In this document: positions 56,031-64,000 of the stretch, in pieces | How the letters are laid out: each line of letters starts with the position of its first letter | Numbering within the stretch: position 1 is the first letter of the stretch | NCBI RefSeq assembly: GCF_002313155.2 | Contig: NZ_NWFK02000001.1 | Span: 744,001-808,000 of the forward strand | Origin: Psychrobacter sp. FDAARGOS_221 | GTDB taxonomy: Bacteria; Pseudomonadota; Gammaproteobacteria; Pseudomonadales; Moraxellaceae | DNA: 64,000 bases | Direction of reading: 5' to 3' | The notes under the pieces: model-generated | The model's database searches: none | Seen by the model: only the letters and a program-made list of their open reading frames with translations | Told to the model about the DNA's origin: nothing | Translations under genes and position numbers: made by a program

Positions 56031-57401
56031 ATGTTGCCTAATTTATCATTTCAAGACTTTAAACAATACAGTTTGCGCCTAGGCACACTCGTTTTTCCTA
56101 TTTTAATTACTCAGTTTTGCCAAGCGGCATTAGGTGTTGTCGATGCCATCATGGCCGGAGCCGTATCTGCGTTAGACTTAGCTGCTGTATCGATTGGCTC
56201 TGGTGTGTGGCTACCATTATTCTTATTAGCCACTGGCACCTTGATTGCCACTACGCCGCTTATCGGTGAGAAGATGGGACAAAAAAGGCCCGAAGATGTA
56301 CCGCACATTACTCAGCAATCTTTATGGGCCGCGCTTTTAATTGGTATTATCGGGCTCATTGTGGTGTCTTTAACGCCTAATATTTTAGGCGCCATGGGTG
56401 TGCCTGCAGACATTCAACCCAAAGCCTCTTTATATCTTCGCTTTGTGGCGTTAGGCTTCCCTGCTATTGCCTGTTACGCAGTACTTCGCAGCTATTGTGA
56501 AGCGCTTAGCCGCCCTGAGCCGGTGACCGTCATTAGTATTATTGGCTTACTGATTAATATTCCGATTAACTATATTTTCATTCATGGTTTATATGGCATG
56601 CCTGCACTCGGCGGCGCTGGCTGTGGTCTGGCAACGGCTTGTGTGCTTTGGATTAACGTTATTTTATTGGGCACTTATTTATATTTTTCCAAAAACAAAG
56701 CCTTTGTTGTCACTCGATTTTTCCATAATTTTGGTGCGCCTGATAAGCAACAAATTACCAAACTGTTTAAATTAGGTGTGCCCATTGGTATTTCTATCTT
56801 TTTCGAAGCCAGTTTATTTAGCTTGGCTTCTATTGTTATCAGCCCATTGGGAGCCATTGCAGTCGCCTCGCATCAAGTGGCATTGGCGGTGACTTCACAG
56901 CTGTTTATGATTCCTATGTCCGTTGCGATGGGACTGACCATTATGGTATCCAACCGCTTTGGTGAGCAAAACTGGATTGCGCTGCGTCAGGTTCAAAGCA
57001 CCGGCCTTATCTGGGCAGTACTGATTGCCTTATGCAGTATGCTGGGCGTTTGGTTATTTAGAGAAGATCTAGCTAATGCGTTCACTGACAACCCTGCAGT
57101 AAAAGCGCAAGCCATGTTCTTATTACTATTTGCCATTGCTTATCAATTGGTTGATAGCTGGCAGGTTAACATTGCTGGTATTTTACGCGGCATGCAAGAC
57201 ACCAAGGTACCGATGTGGATTACCCTATTTTGTTACTGGCTAGTGGCGCTGCCGTTAGGGACTTATCTGGTGCGATTTACCGATACAGGCGCAAAAGGCT
57301 TTTGGATTGCCCTGGTTACTGGGTTAACTTTATCATCTGTTTTACTCAGTTTAAGATTGATTTATCGTCAACGCCAAGTGCTAAATTTTAAATCAGTTTA
57401 A
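56031..57401 (+). CDS. MATE family multidrug exporter, NorM-like
   Basis: A cation/drug antiporter of the inner membrane. 456 aa with twelve predicted hydrophobic helices in two similar halves; the start (FPILITQFCQAALGVVDAIMAG) and the second-half start (LGVPIGISIFFEASLFSLASIVISPLG) are MATE hallmarks. A frame opening at a TTG at 56025 adds two residues; the ATG at 56031 is chosen. It stands alone; no regulator adjoins it. Substrate unknown. Confidence 0.9.
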   Translation: MLPNLSFQDFKQYSLRLGTLVFPILITQFCQAALGVVDAIMAGAVSALDLAAVSIGSGVWLPLFLLATGTLIATTPLIGEKMGQKRPEDVPHITQQSLWAALLIGIIGLIVVSLTPNILGAMGVPADIQPKASLYLRFVALGFPAIACYAVLRSYCEALSRPEPVTVISIIGLLINIPINYIFIHGLYGMPALGGAGCGLATACVLWINVILLGTYLYFSKNKAFVVTRFFHNFGAPDKQQITKLFKLGVPIGISIFFEASLFSLASIVISPLGAIAVASHQVALAVTSQLFMIPMSVAMGLTIMVSNRFGEQNWIALRQVQSTGLIWAVLIALCSMLGVWLFREDLANAFTDNPAVKAQAMFLLLFAIAYQLVDSWQVNIAGILRGMQDTKVPMWITLFCYWLVALPLGTYLVRFTDTGAKGFWIALVTGLTLSSVLLSLRLIYRQRQVLNFKSV

Positions 57402-57768
57402 ATAAAAAGCTGTTTGGAATTGTTCATAAACAATTGTCTAAACTTGATACAAAGGGTTAATCAGCCTATTATTTAGCACTTTATAGCTAAAATTTAGAAA
57501 AATATCTGATTTTTCAAACTTTTATTGATTTATTTTTATCACATTTACAGGGTGAGTGGTTACGCTTTATCTCAACATTTAAGCGTATAATAACAACATC
57601 TTAGGAAACAGTTGTACACTAAGTTTAATAATGTGCCATAATATCCATGCTGATATTGGGCTAAAATTAGCCAACTGAAACCTAATTACATCAATTGAAG
57701 CTCATCAAATGTGAAAAAATTTGTTACAATATAAGTTATTAATTATAGAATAACCGGTAGGCAACCGT
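57402..57768 (+). promoter_or_regulatory. Upstream region of accBC
   Basis: AT-rich, no ORF. A -10-like TATAAT is at 57586-57591 without a good -35, and an AATTGTT / AACAATT hairpin lies at about 57419-57436 after the MATE gene. It presumably holds the accB promoter. Confidence 0.35.
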
Positions 57769-58188
57769 ATGGACATAAAAAAAATTCGTACGCTCATTGA
57801 GCTGATGGAAGAAAAAGACCTTGTAAATCTTGAGATTAAAAATGGAGAGGACAGTGTCAGTTTAACCAGACACTATAACACCCCAATCCCCTCAATGATG
57901 GCAGCTGGACCTGCATTTATGCCAGAAACACCTGCTGAAGCAGTCAATCCTGGCAGTTTAGAAACCTCACCTATGGTTGGGGTCTTCTATGCCGCTCCTA
58001 GCCCAAGTGATCCACCATTTGTTACTCCAGGCCAGAAAGTACAGGCTGGAGACACACTCGGTATCATTGAGGCCATGAAAATCATGAACCCACTTGAAGC
58101 GACTCAAAGCGGCATTGTTGATGCTATTTTGGTTGAAAATGGTGACGTGGTTCAATTTGGTCAACCCGTCATTCGTTACAAAAGCTAA
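57769..58188 (+). CDS. accB: Biotin carboxyl carrier protein of acetyl-CoA carboxylase
   Basis: Carries the biotin that shuttles CO2 between AccC and AccAD, the first step of fatty acid synthesis. The biotinylated lysine is in EAMKIMNPL (C-terminal lipoyl-like domain, about 65-139). The N-terminal [15 protein letters not shown] segment is the docking part for AccC; a short Pro/Ala linker joins them. 139 aa, somewhat shorter than E. coli (156). AGG precedes the ATG. accC starts 15 bases after the stop. Confidence 0.97.
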   Translation: MDIKKIRTLIELMEEKDLVNLEIKNGEDSVSLTRHYNTPIPSMMAAGPAFMPETPAEAVNPGSLETSPMVGVFYAAPSPSDPPFVTPGQKVQAGDTLGIIEAMKIMNPLEATQSGIVDAILVENGDVVQFGQPVIRYKS

Positions 58189-58203
58189 GATATAGGCACC
58201 TTG

Positions 58204-59556
58204 ATGATAAAAAAACTGCTGATTGCCAATCGTGGCGAAATTGCTCTTCGTATTGTGCGTGCCTGTAAACAGCTGGGCATCAAAACCGTTGGTGTCTACT
58301 CGACTGCTGACGAAGACCTGATGCACCTGCGTTTTGTTGACGAAGCGGTATGTATTGGGAAACCCAATGCCAATCAAAGTTATTTGAATATTTCCGCCAT
58401 CATCACTGCTGCTGAAATCACTGGCAGTGATGCCATTCACCCTGGTTATGGCTTTTTAGCAGAAAATGCAGAATTTGCTGAAACCATTGAAGATGCGGGC
58501 ATCACCTTTATCGGTCCACATCCAGACCATATCCGCTTAATGGGTAACAAGGTATCTGCGATTAATGCCATGAAGCAAGCTGGCGTCCCTACTGTGCCAG
58601 GATCTGTTGGTACAGTGACCTTGAACAATGCTGAAGAGCAAGCCAAAAACATTGGCTTTCCATTGTTAATTAAGGCAGCAGCTGGTGGGGGCGGTCGTGG
58701 TATGCGCATTGTTGAACGCTTTGAACATCTGAACGAACAAGTTCAAGCCGCAAAGCAAGAAGCTGAGCTTTGGTTTGGTGATGACAGCGTTTATATGGAG
58801 CGTTATCTACAAAATCCGCGCCACATTGAGGTTCAAATATTAGGCGATGGCAATGGTAATGCCATTCACTTATACGATAGAGATTGCTCCTTGCAGCGTC
58901 GCCATCAGAAGGTGTTTGAAGAAGCCCCTGCTCCAGACATTCCTGATGACATTCGCGAGCCTATTTTACAGGCTTGTGTGAAAGCCAGTGAACACATTGG
59001 TTATCGCGGTGCAGGTACCTTTGAATTCTTATTCGAAGATGGTAACTTTTATTTCATTGAAATGAATACCCGTGTACAGGTTGAGCACCCTATCACTGAG
59101 ATGATTACCGGTATTGACGTGGTTGTTGAGCAGCTTAAAATTGCTGCCGGATATGGCCTATCTTATCGCCAAAATGAAATCAGTGTTCACGGTCATGCCA
59201 TTGAATGTCGTATCAATGCTGAAGATCCTAAGACCTTCGCGCCTTCTCCTGGCAAAGTGACTCAGTACTTCACCCCTAGCGGCTCAGGCGTGCGTTTCGA
59301 TTCTCATCTGTACCCAGGTTATACCATTCCGTCGTACTATGACTCTTTGATTGGTAAGTTGATCTGTCATGGTCAAACCCGTGAACAAGCCATAGCCAAA
59401 ACACTACATGCGCTAGATGAGCTGATTATCGATGGGGTTAAAACCAATATCCCATTGCATAGAGATGTCATCTTGCAGGATCCTGCCTTTACCTCTCAGG
59501 CTCAGAATATTCATTATTTAGAGCAGCGTCTATTGGCGCCAGATACCGATAGCTAG
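58204..59556 (+). CDS. accC: Biotin carboxylase of acetyl-CoA carboxylase
   Basis: Carboxylates biotin on AccB using ATP and bicarbonate. ATP-grasp fold: [20 protein letters not shown] at the start, [12 protein letters not shown], the glycine-rich loop [46 protein letters not shown] and ECRINAEDP. 450 aa, family length. The ATG at 58204 with AGG upstream is preferred to the TTG at 58201. Cotranscribed with accB; a bidirectional terminator follows. Confidence 0.98.
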   Translation: MIKKLLIANRGEIALRIVRACKQLGIKTVGVYSTADEDLMHLRFVDEAVCIGKPNANQSYLNISAIITAAEITGSDAIHPGYGFLAENAEFAETIEDAGITFIGPHPDHIRLMGNKVSAINAMKQAGVPTVPGSVGTVTLNNAEEQAKNIGFPLLIKAAAGGGGRGMRIVERFEHLNEQVQAAKQEAELWFGDDSVYMERYLQNPRHIEVQILGDGNGNAIHLYDRDCSLQRRHQKVFEEAPAPDIPDDIREPILQACVKASEHIGYRGAGTFEFLFEDGNFYFIEMNTRVQVEHPITEMITGIDVVVEQLKIAAGYGLSYRQNEISVHGHAIECRINAEDPKTFAPSPGKVTQYFTPSGSGVRFDSHLYPGYTIPSYYDSLIGKLICHGQTREQAIAKTLHALDELIIDGVKTNIPLHRDVILQDPAFTSQAQNIHYLEQRLLAPDTDS

Positions 59557-59633
59557 ACTAGCAATCACAGCAGCCAACACTAAATAGTGGAAACTACTAA
59601 AATTAATAATTAGTAAATAACACATACAAAAAA

Positions 59634-59655
59634 GCAGATATCCATTGATATCTGC
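59634..59655. terminator. Bidirectional terminator between accC and argG
   Basis: A perfect 9-bp stem GCAGATATC / GATATCTGC, loop catt, A-run before and T-run after. Confidence 0.9.
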
Positions 59656-59730
59656 TTTTTTATTACAAGGCTTTATATTAGATGGCTTATTAAACAAGTG
59701 ACTGTTATTACAAACCACTAAATCAAATGA

Positions 59731-60966
59731 TTAAGATAAATCACGACCTTTGCTAGCCTCAATCGCTAAACGTAAGCCGTTTAGACGGATAAAGCCTTCA
59801 GCGTCTTTTTGATCATAAGCGCCGGCGTCATCTTCAAAAGTAGCAATCTTCTCATCAAACAATGAATAAGGTGACTTACGGCCAACAACGCTGACACTGC
59901 CTTTGTATAGTTTCACACGTACCGTACCGGTTACATGCTCTTGAGACTTGTCGATTAATGCTTGTAGCATTTGACGCTCTGGGCTGAACCAGTAGCCGTT
60001 ATAGATGATTTTTGCATAACGTGGCATCAATTCATCTTTTAGATGCGCCGCTTCACGGTCTAATGTTAATGATTCCATCGCACGGTGTGCTTTAATCATA
60101 ATGGTACCAGCTGGTGTCTCGTAGCAGCCACGTGACTTCATGCCAACATAACGGTTTTCAACGATATCTAGACGGCCGATACCATGCTTGCCGCCCAATT
60201 CATTTAGCTTAATCATCACTTGGTATGGCTCAAGTTTCTCACCATCGATAGCAACGATATCACCTTTTTCATACTCAAGCTCGATGTACTCAGGTGTGTC
60301 TGGTGCTTGCTCTGGGCTCACTGTCCAGCGCCACATATCTTCTTCTGCTTCAGTGTATGGATCTTCTAGGATGTCACCTTCATAAGAGATGTGTAGTAAA
60401 TTGGCATCCATCGAGTACGGTGATTTTTTCTTGTTAGCAGCAAAATCAATTGGAATGTTATGCTCTTCAGCATAGGCCATCAAGCTTTCACGGCTTGATA
60501 AATCCCACTCACGCCAAGGCGCAATCGTTTTAACTTCTGGCGCCAATGCAATCGCACCAAGCTCAAAACGAACCTGATCGTTACCTTTACCCGTAGCACC
60601 ATGGCTAATGGCATCAGCGTTGTGCTCTTTAGCAATTTCAACCAAACGCTTAGCAATTAAAGGACGTGCAATAGAGGTACCTAGTAAATATTCACCTTCA
60701 TAAATCGCATTGGCACGGAACATAGGGAACACATAATCACGCGCAAATTCAGCACGCAAGTCTTCAATATGAATGTGTTTGATGCCCATCGCTTCAGCTT
60801 TAGCACGCGCTGGCTCAACTTCTTCACCTTGACCGATGTCTGCAGTGAATGTGATGACTTCGGCATCATAGGTGTCTTGAAGCCACTTAGCGATAATAGA
60901 GGTGTCTAGTCCGCCTGAGTATGCCAGAACGATTTTATTAATATTGTCTTTATTCTCTATTGACAT
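59731..60966 (-). CDS. argG: Argininosuccinate synthase
   Basis: Joins citrulline and aspartate with ATP, the penultimate step of arginine synthesis. The ATP-pyrophosphatase P-loop AYSGGLDTS is near the N-terminus, followed by [29 protein letters not shown] and the C-terminal multimerisation helix. 411 aa, the short (type 1) form typical of most bacteria. Minus-strand ribosome site AGGA is present upstream. It is divergent from pyrC. Confidence 0.97.
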   Translation of the reverse strand: MSIENKDNINKIVLAYSGGLDTSIIAKWLQDTYDAEVITFTADIGQGEEVEPARAKAEAMGIKHIHIEDLRAEFARDYVFPMFRANAIYEGEYLLGTSIARPLIAKRLVEIAKEHNADAISHGATGKGNDQVRFELGAIALAPEVKTIAPWREWDLSSRESLMAYAEEHNIPIDFAANKKKSPYSMDANLLHISYEGDILEDPYTEAEEDMWRWTVSPEQAPDTPEYIELEYEKGDIVAIDGEKLEPYQVMIKLNELGGKHGIGRLDIVENRYVGMKSRGCYETPAGTIMIKAHRAMESLTLDREAAHLKDELMPRYAKIIYNGYWFSPERQMLQALIDKSQEHVTGTVRVKLYKGSVSVVGRKSPYSLFDEKIATFEDDAGAYDQKDAEGFIRLNGLRLAIEASKGRDLS

Positions 60967-61349
60967 AATGCATCCTTTTAGGAGTAAGTGAGAGGATTAA
61001 TGGGTATTGGCAAGTATCACGAGTGAAAGTATCACGGGTGCTGCAAACAACTGATGTCACTAAATATTCAACCTTTCAGTTTACACTATTTGATAGCGCA
61101 AAAAAAGACGCATAACCTACCCTGCCCTAGTGCAACCGTGTTTCAAATCGATAGTTCACTGTGGTTTAAACAGCCTACACACTGATTATTTTAATTTTAA
61201 ACTCAGTTTTAATCTTGGCTATAGGTCAATATCTTTAATTAATGCTGACAGTGATATAAGGATAGCAGTCACTGCCGAATTTATTGCCAAAACCTGTTAT
61301 CATTATAGCCACAGACAACCCAACTTTACATTTGAGATGGCTACCGACT
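60967..61349. promoter_or_regulatory. Divergent region argG / pyrC
   Basis: Contains a 15-bp tandem duplication AAGTATCACGAGTG / AAGTATCACGGGTG (61012-61040) near the argG start, which could affect the argG promoter. An ORF-like stretch around 61130-61378 on the plus strand overlaps the pyrC start and has no support. No clear ArgR box pair is recognised. Confidence 0.4.
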
Positions 61350-62483
61350 ATGACCGAAACAACTTTGAACCATACTAATAACGACAATACAGACACTAGC
61401 CTAGACAATAATAGCGCAGCACAGCGTGAAATTACCCTAACCCGTCCTGATGACTGGCATATTCACTTACGTGATGCTGAGGCACTGCCAACCACTGTTG
61501 CCCATGCTGCTGAGCACTTCAATCGTGTGATATGTATGCCAAACTTAGTACCACCTGTGGTCAATGTTGATGATGCCATCGCTTATCGCGGCCGTATCTT
61601 AGACGAGTTGCAGCGAGCCAACATCAAAGAGGAGTATAAAGCCTCATTTAACCCACGCATGACTTTGTATTTAACGGATACTACCAGCGCTGAAGACATT
61701 AAATTGGCGGCCGAGTCAGGTATCGTGCAAGCGGTGAAACTTTATCCAGCAGGTGCCACAACCAACTCATCTGACGGTGTGACCAATTTGGCTGCGCGCA
61801 CAGATGTGTTTGATGCCATGCAAAAGTACGGCTTACCGTTATTAATTCATGGCGAAGTCACTGAATCGCATGTGGATATTTTTGATCGTGAAAAGCAGTT
61901 TATCGACACCACTTTGACCCATATGGTCAATCAGTTCCCTGAACTAAAAATCGTGGTTGAGCACATTACTACCGGTGATGCAGCTGACTTTGTGTTATCA
62001 CAAAGCGAGCGTGTTGCAGCGACCATTACCCCTCAGCATTTGCTATTTAACCGTAACCATCTGTTGGTTGGCGGTGTTAAACCACATTTTTACTGCTTAC
62101 CAATTTTAAAGCGTCGTCAGCATCAAGAAGTATTACTCGATGTCGCAACCAGTGGTAATCCTAAGTTTTTCTTAGGTACCGACTCTGCGCCTCACGCCAC
62201 TCATGCTAAAGAGAATGCTTGTGGCTGCGCCGGTTGTTATTCAGCGTCTATTGCCCTTCCTTTATATGCCACTGCATTTGATAGTGTTGGCAAAATAGAT
62301 CGACTAGAAGGCTTCGCCAGTCAGTTTGGCGCTAAGTTTTACGGCCTACCGGTTAACAAAGAAACGGTTACCTTAGTGAATACCCCTATGCAGGTTCCAG
62401 CAAGCTACCCTTACATGCAGCAGCAAAGCCTGACGCCGTTAATGGCTGGTGAAACTCTACCTTGGTCATTAAAGCAAGATTAA
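61350..62483 (+). CDS. pyrC: Dihydroorotase
   Basis: Closes carbamoyl-aspartate to dihydroorotate in pyrimidine synthesis; two-zinc TIM barrel. From the ATG at 61350 (377 aa) the metal histidines are His37 and His39 in DDWHIHLRD, the carboxylated lysine is Lys130 in [13 protein letters not shown], then [13 protein letters not shown] and FLGTDSAPH with the catalytic Asp. About 29 residues longer than E. coli (348) at a disordered Asn/Thr-rich N-terminus. The frame is open to a TTG at 61284, but no ribosome site supports it. rnt follows, a conserved neighbour. Confidence 0.95.
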   Translation: MTETTLNHTNNDNTDTSLDNNSAAQREITLTRPDDWHIHLRDAEALPTTVAHAAEHFNRVICMPNLVPPVVNVDDAIAYRGRILDELQRANIKEEYKASFNPRMTLYLTDTTSAEDIKLAAESGIVQAVKLYPAGATTNSSDGVTNLAARTDVFDAMQKYGLPLLIHGEVTESHVDIFDREKQFIDTTLTHMVNQFPELKIVVEHITTGDAADFVLSQSERVAATITPQHLLFNRNHLLVGGVKPHFYCLPILKRRQHQEVLLDVATSGNPKFFLGTDSAPHATHAKENACGCAGCYSASIALPLYATAFDSVGKIDRLEGFASQFGAKFYGLPVNKETVTLVNTPMQVPASYPYMQQQSLTPLMAGETLPWSLKQD

Positions 62484-62613
62484 CCCTTAACCTGTATACG
62501 ACCAGTAAACCAAAAACAGCTGTTAATTATTAATGATTAACAGCGCTGTTTTTATTACTCGTATTAACGTGGCCTCTATTTTTATCCTTTATTTAATTTG
62601 CGGTTTTTGATTT

Positions 62614-63441
62614 ATGACACACTCTAATTTAACAGAAGCTAATACAGCAGCATCAGAGCAGACGGAACCGAGGGTCTGTGCCAATACCAGTAGTGAGCAG
62701 ACCAGCGCTGATCAAATTAGCAGCACTCAGCTCAATGGTAATGGTTTTGCACAGCAACCGGTGCTAAAACTGGTCGATCGATTTCGTAAGTTTTTACCGG
62801 TTGTGGTCGATGTAGAAACGGCCGGATTCAATGCCGCAACTGATGCGCTATTAGAGATTGCCTGCATCCCTATCTTAATGGATGAACAAGGCGTGTTTTA
62901 TCCCGGTGAAGCACTCAATGCTCATTTAAACCCATTTGAGGGCGCCAATCTTGAACAAAGAGCATTAGAGTTCACTGGCATCGATCCCAATAATCCGATG
63001 CGAAAAGCCATTGCTGAGGAAGAAAAACCAGCGCTGCGCCGTATTTTTAAGTCATTAAAAGAAGTACGCCGAGCCAACGAGTGTATGAAATGTATTTTAG
63101 TCGGTCATAATGCTCATTTTGACTTATCTTTCTTGAATGCCGCTATTGAGCGTACCAATAGTAAAAATCAAAACCCTTTCCATCAGTTCTCTGTATTAGA
63201 CACCGTTAGCTTTTCAGCGCTTGCCTATGGGCAGACAGTGTTAGCACGCGCTTGCAAAGCCGCTGGTATCGATTTTAGCGGCTCTGAGGCACACTCAGCA
63301 CTTTATGACACTCAAAAGACAGCAGAGCTATTTTGTCGCATTCTAAACAGCTATCCAATGTTAGAAAATGCGATGCACTCAATGGTACCTGAAGATTCAG
63401 AAGAAAATACTGAAAGTAACGAGTCAGAAGATAACGACTAA
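62614..63441 (+). CDS. rnt: Ribonuclease T
   Basis: A DEDD 3'-to-5' exonuclease that trims tRNA ends and matures 5S and 23S rRNA. The acidic active site begins with Asp66 and Glu68 in VVVDVETAGFN; LVGHNAHFDLSF and AHSALYDTQKTAELF supply the later His/Asp residues. 275 aa against 215 in E. coli; the extra is a Gln/Ser/Thr-rich N-terminus (1-50) and an acidic tail (EDSEENTESNESEDND). A tRNA gene, one of its substrate classes, follows at 63655. Confidence 0.94.
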   Translation: MTHSNLTEANTAASEQTEPRVCANTSSEQTSADQISSTQLNGNGFAQQPVLKLVDRFRKFLPVVVDVETAGFNAATDALLEIACIPILMDEQGVFYPGEALNAHLNPFEGANLEQRALEFTGIDPNNPMRKAIAEEEKPALRRIFKSLKEVRRANECMKCILVGHNAHFDLSFLNAAIERTNSKNQNPFHQFSVLDTVSFSALAYGQTVLARACKAAGIDFSGSEAHSALYDTQKTAELFCRILNSYPMLENAMHSMVPEDSEENTESNESEDND

Positions 63442-63579
63442 TCCGATGCTATTAACTCAACTTTGGATCTATCCAGTGTCTTTACAGAGCGTTTTAGATC
63501 CAAATCATGTGTTAATTTGACTGTTTTCTAACTTTTTTCACTTTTTTTGCATTTATTTTAAAAAAGTTCAAAAAAAGTG

Positions 63580-63608
63580 TTGACAACCTAGGGCGTACTC
63601 TTTAGAAT
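63580..63608 (+). promoter_or_regulatory. tRNA-Glu promoter
   Basis: TTGACA (63580-63585), 17-bp spacer, TAGAAT (63603-63608), followed by a GC-richer start region. Upstream (63442-63579) is a T/A-rich tract with no ORF. Confidence 0.85.
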
Positions 63609-63612
63609 ACGC

Positions 63613-63650
63613 ACCACTTCGACATTAACGGTGAAAGCGGTCGAAGTGGT
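63613..63650. repeat. 10-bp inverted repeat in tRNA-Glu leader
   Basis: ACCACTTCGA (63613-63622) / TCGAAGTGGT (63641-63650), perfect, with an 18-nt loop, ending four bases before the tRNA 5' end. It would form a hairpin in the precursor next to the RNase P cut. Confidence 0.75.
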
Positions 63651-63654
63651 CTGT

Positions 63655-63730
63655 GTCCCGTTCGTCTAGAGGCCTAGGACCCCGCCCTTTCACGGCGGTA
63701 ACAGGGGTTCGAATCCCCTACGGGATACCA
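63655..63730 (+). tRNA. tRNA-Glu (UUC)
   Basis: A 76-nt cloverleaf with encoded CCA. Acceptor stem GTCCCGT / ACGGGAT, anticodon stem CCGCC / GGCGG, loop CTTTCAC with anticodon TTC (63689-63691), T arm AGGGGTTCGAATCCCCT. It reads GAA/GAG. Confidence 0.97.
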
Positions 63731-63785
63731 CTATTTTGTGATATCTAGTTAGTCATTATCCGGTTGATAATACTAACAACCAAAA

Positions 63786-63808
63786 AGCCAAACTCAATGA
63801 GTTTGGCT
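63786..63808 (+). terminator. tRNA-Glu terminator
   Basis: AGCCAAACTC-aat-GAGTTTGGCT, a perfect 10-bp stem with seven T after. The remaining 63840-64000 is AT-rich with no gene seen. Confidence 0.9.
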
Positions 63809-64000
63809 TTTTTTATTGTCTTAATTTTATCTTAGTCTATCTAATCTAGTAGCTGTTTATTACGACTATCTTTACGTTGTACGGGTTACGTTAAATTGAT
63901 AGGCTAGTTTTTAAAATAAATACTCAAATAAAGCTACCGGTCTAATCTGTTTACACAATAGCTCAGCTAATTAGATTCCAGCATGCTTTCAATCAATTGT

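Noticed and set aside
61130..61378. An 82-residue plus-strand ORF upstream of pyrC
   Set aside because: It overlaps the pyrC start in another frame and has no ribosome site or recognisable domain.

Overview
The window is a chromosomal segment of a gammaproteobacterium of the family Moraxellaceae, most likely Psychrobacter. This is judged from the AT-rich sequence, the protein sequences, the gene order (prmA-fis-purH, hup-ppiD, trpGDC apart from trpE, pyrC-rnt-tRNA-Glu) and a tmRNA tag ending in YALAA. Almost everything is core housekeeping. I see no transposase, integrase, phage gene, CRISPR array, toxin-antitoxin pair or recognisable defence cluster.

Layout. 1-4.4 kb: the 3' end of aspartate kinase lysC, csrA, a HopJ-family gene, then yeaC and nadK on the minus strand and a Bax-inhibitor-1-like membrane protein. 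4.6-12 kb: a CcoI/FixI-type copper P-type ATPase with an unusual acidic insertion, penicillin-binding protein 1B, and a proline/threonine/serine-rich TPR lipoprotein whose reading frame is broken. 12-17.7 kb: prmA, fis, purH, ppiD and hup. 18.5-26 kb: an unrecognised SCP2-like, tail-anchored coiled-coil protein, then the complete iron-sulfur assembly system iscR-iscS-iscU-iscA-hscB-hscA-fdx. 26-33 kb (minus strand): a HIT protein, a 33-residue acidic small ORF, mfd, rraA and a TIP30-like reductase. 33-35.2 kb: rpsF-rpsR-rplI with a possible autoregulatory leader, then tmRNA. 35.4-40 kb: a secreted repeat-like protein, a DUF2939 protein, a cinA homologue with a degenerate C-terminal domain, the SRP RNA and a periplasmic SIMPL protein. 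40-46 kb: glnA with a sigma-54 promoter and a distant NtrC-like site, trpG-trpD-trpC and an Smr-domain protein. 46-57.4 kb: an MscS-type channel, a BtuB-like TonB receptor, a TetR regulator, an EEP-family phosphodiesterase, glpK, hemW and a MATE exporter. 57.7-63.8 kb: accB-accC, argG, pyrC, rnt and tRNA-Glu.

How the genes work together. The isc cluster forms the general Fe-S assembly line and is likely controlled by IscR through a type-1-like site over its own promoter. glnA and trpG sit back to back across an 850-bp regulatory region. accB and accC encode two subunits of acetyl-CoA carboxylase. lysC, trpGDC, argG, purH and pyrC supply amino acids and nucleotides. Rho-independent terminators, many of them bidirectional, close most transcription units.

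The signals least explained by standard annotation are non-coding: a nested 101-bp palindrome between mrcB and the lipoprotein, an inverted repeat enclosing two direct repeats between csrA and hopJ, a 10-bp inverted repeat in the tRNA-Glu leader, and many intergenic tandem duplications with 9-19-bp units. No clearly new multi-gene system was found. The best candidates for undescribed biology are the SCP2-like tail-anchored protein, the acidic small ORF, the split lipoprotein and the 101-bp palindrome.
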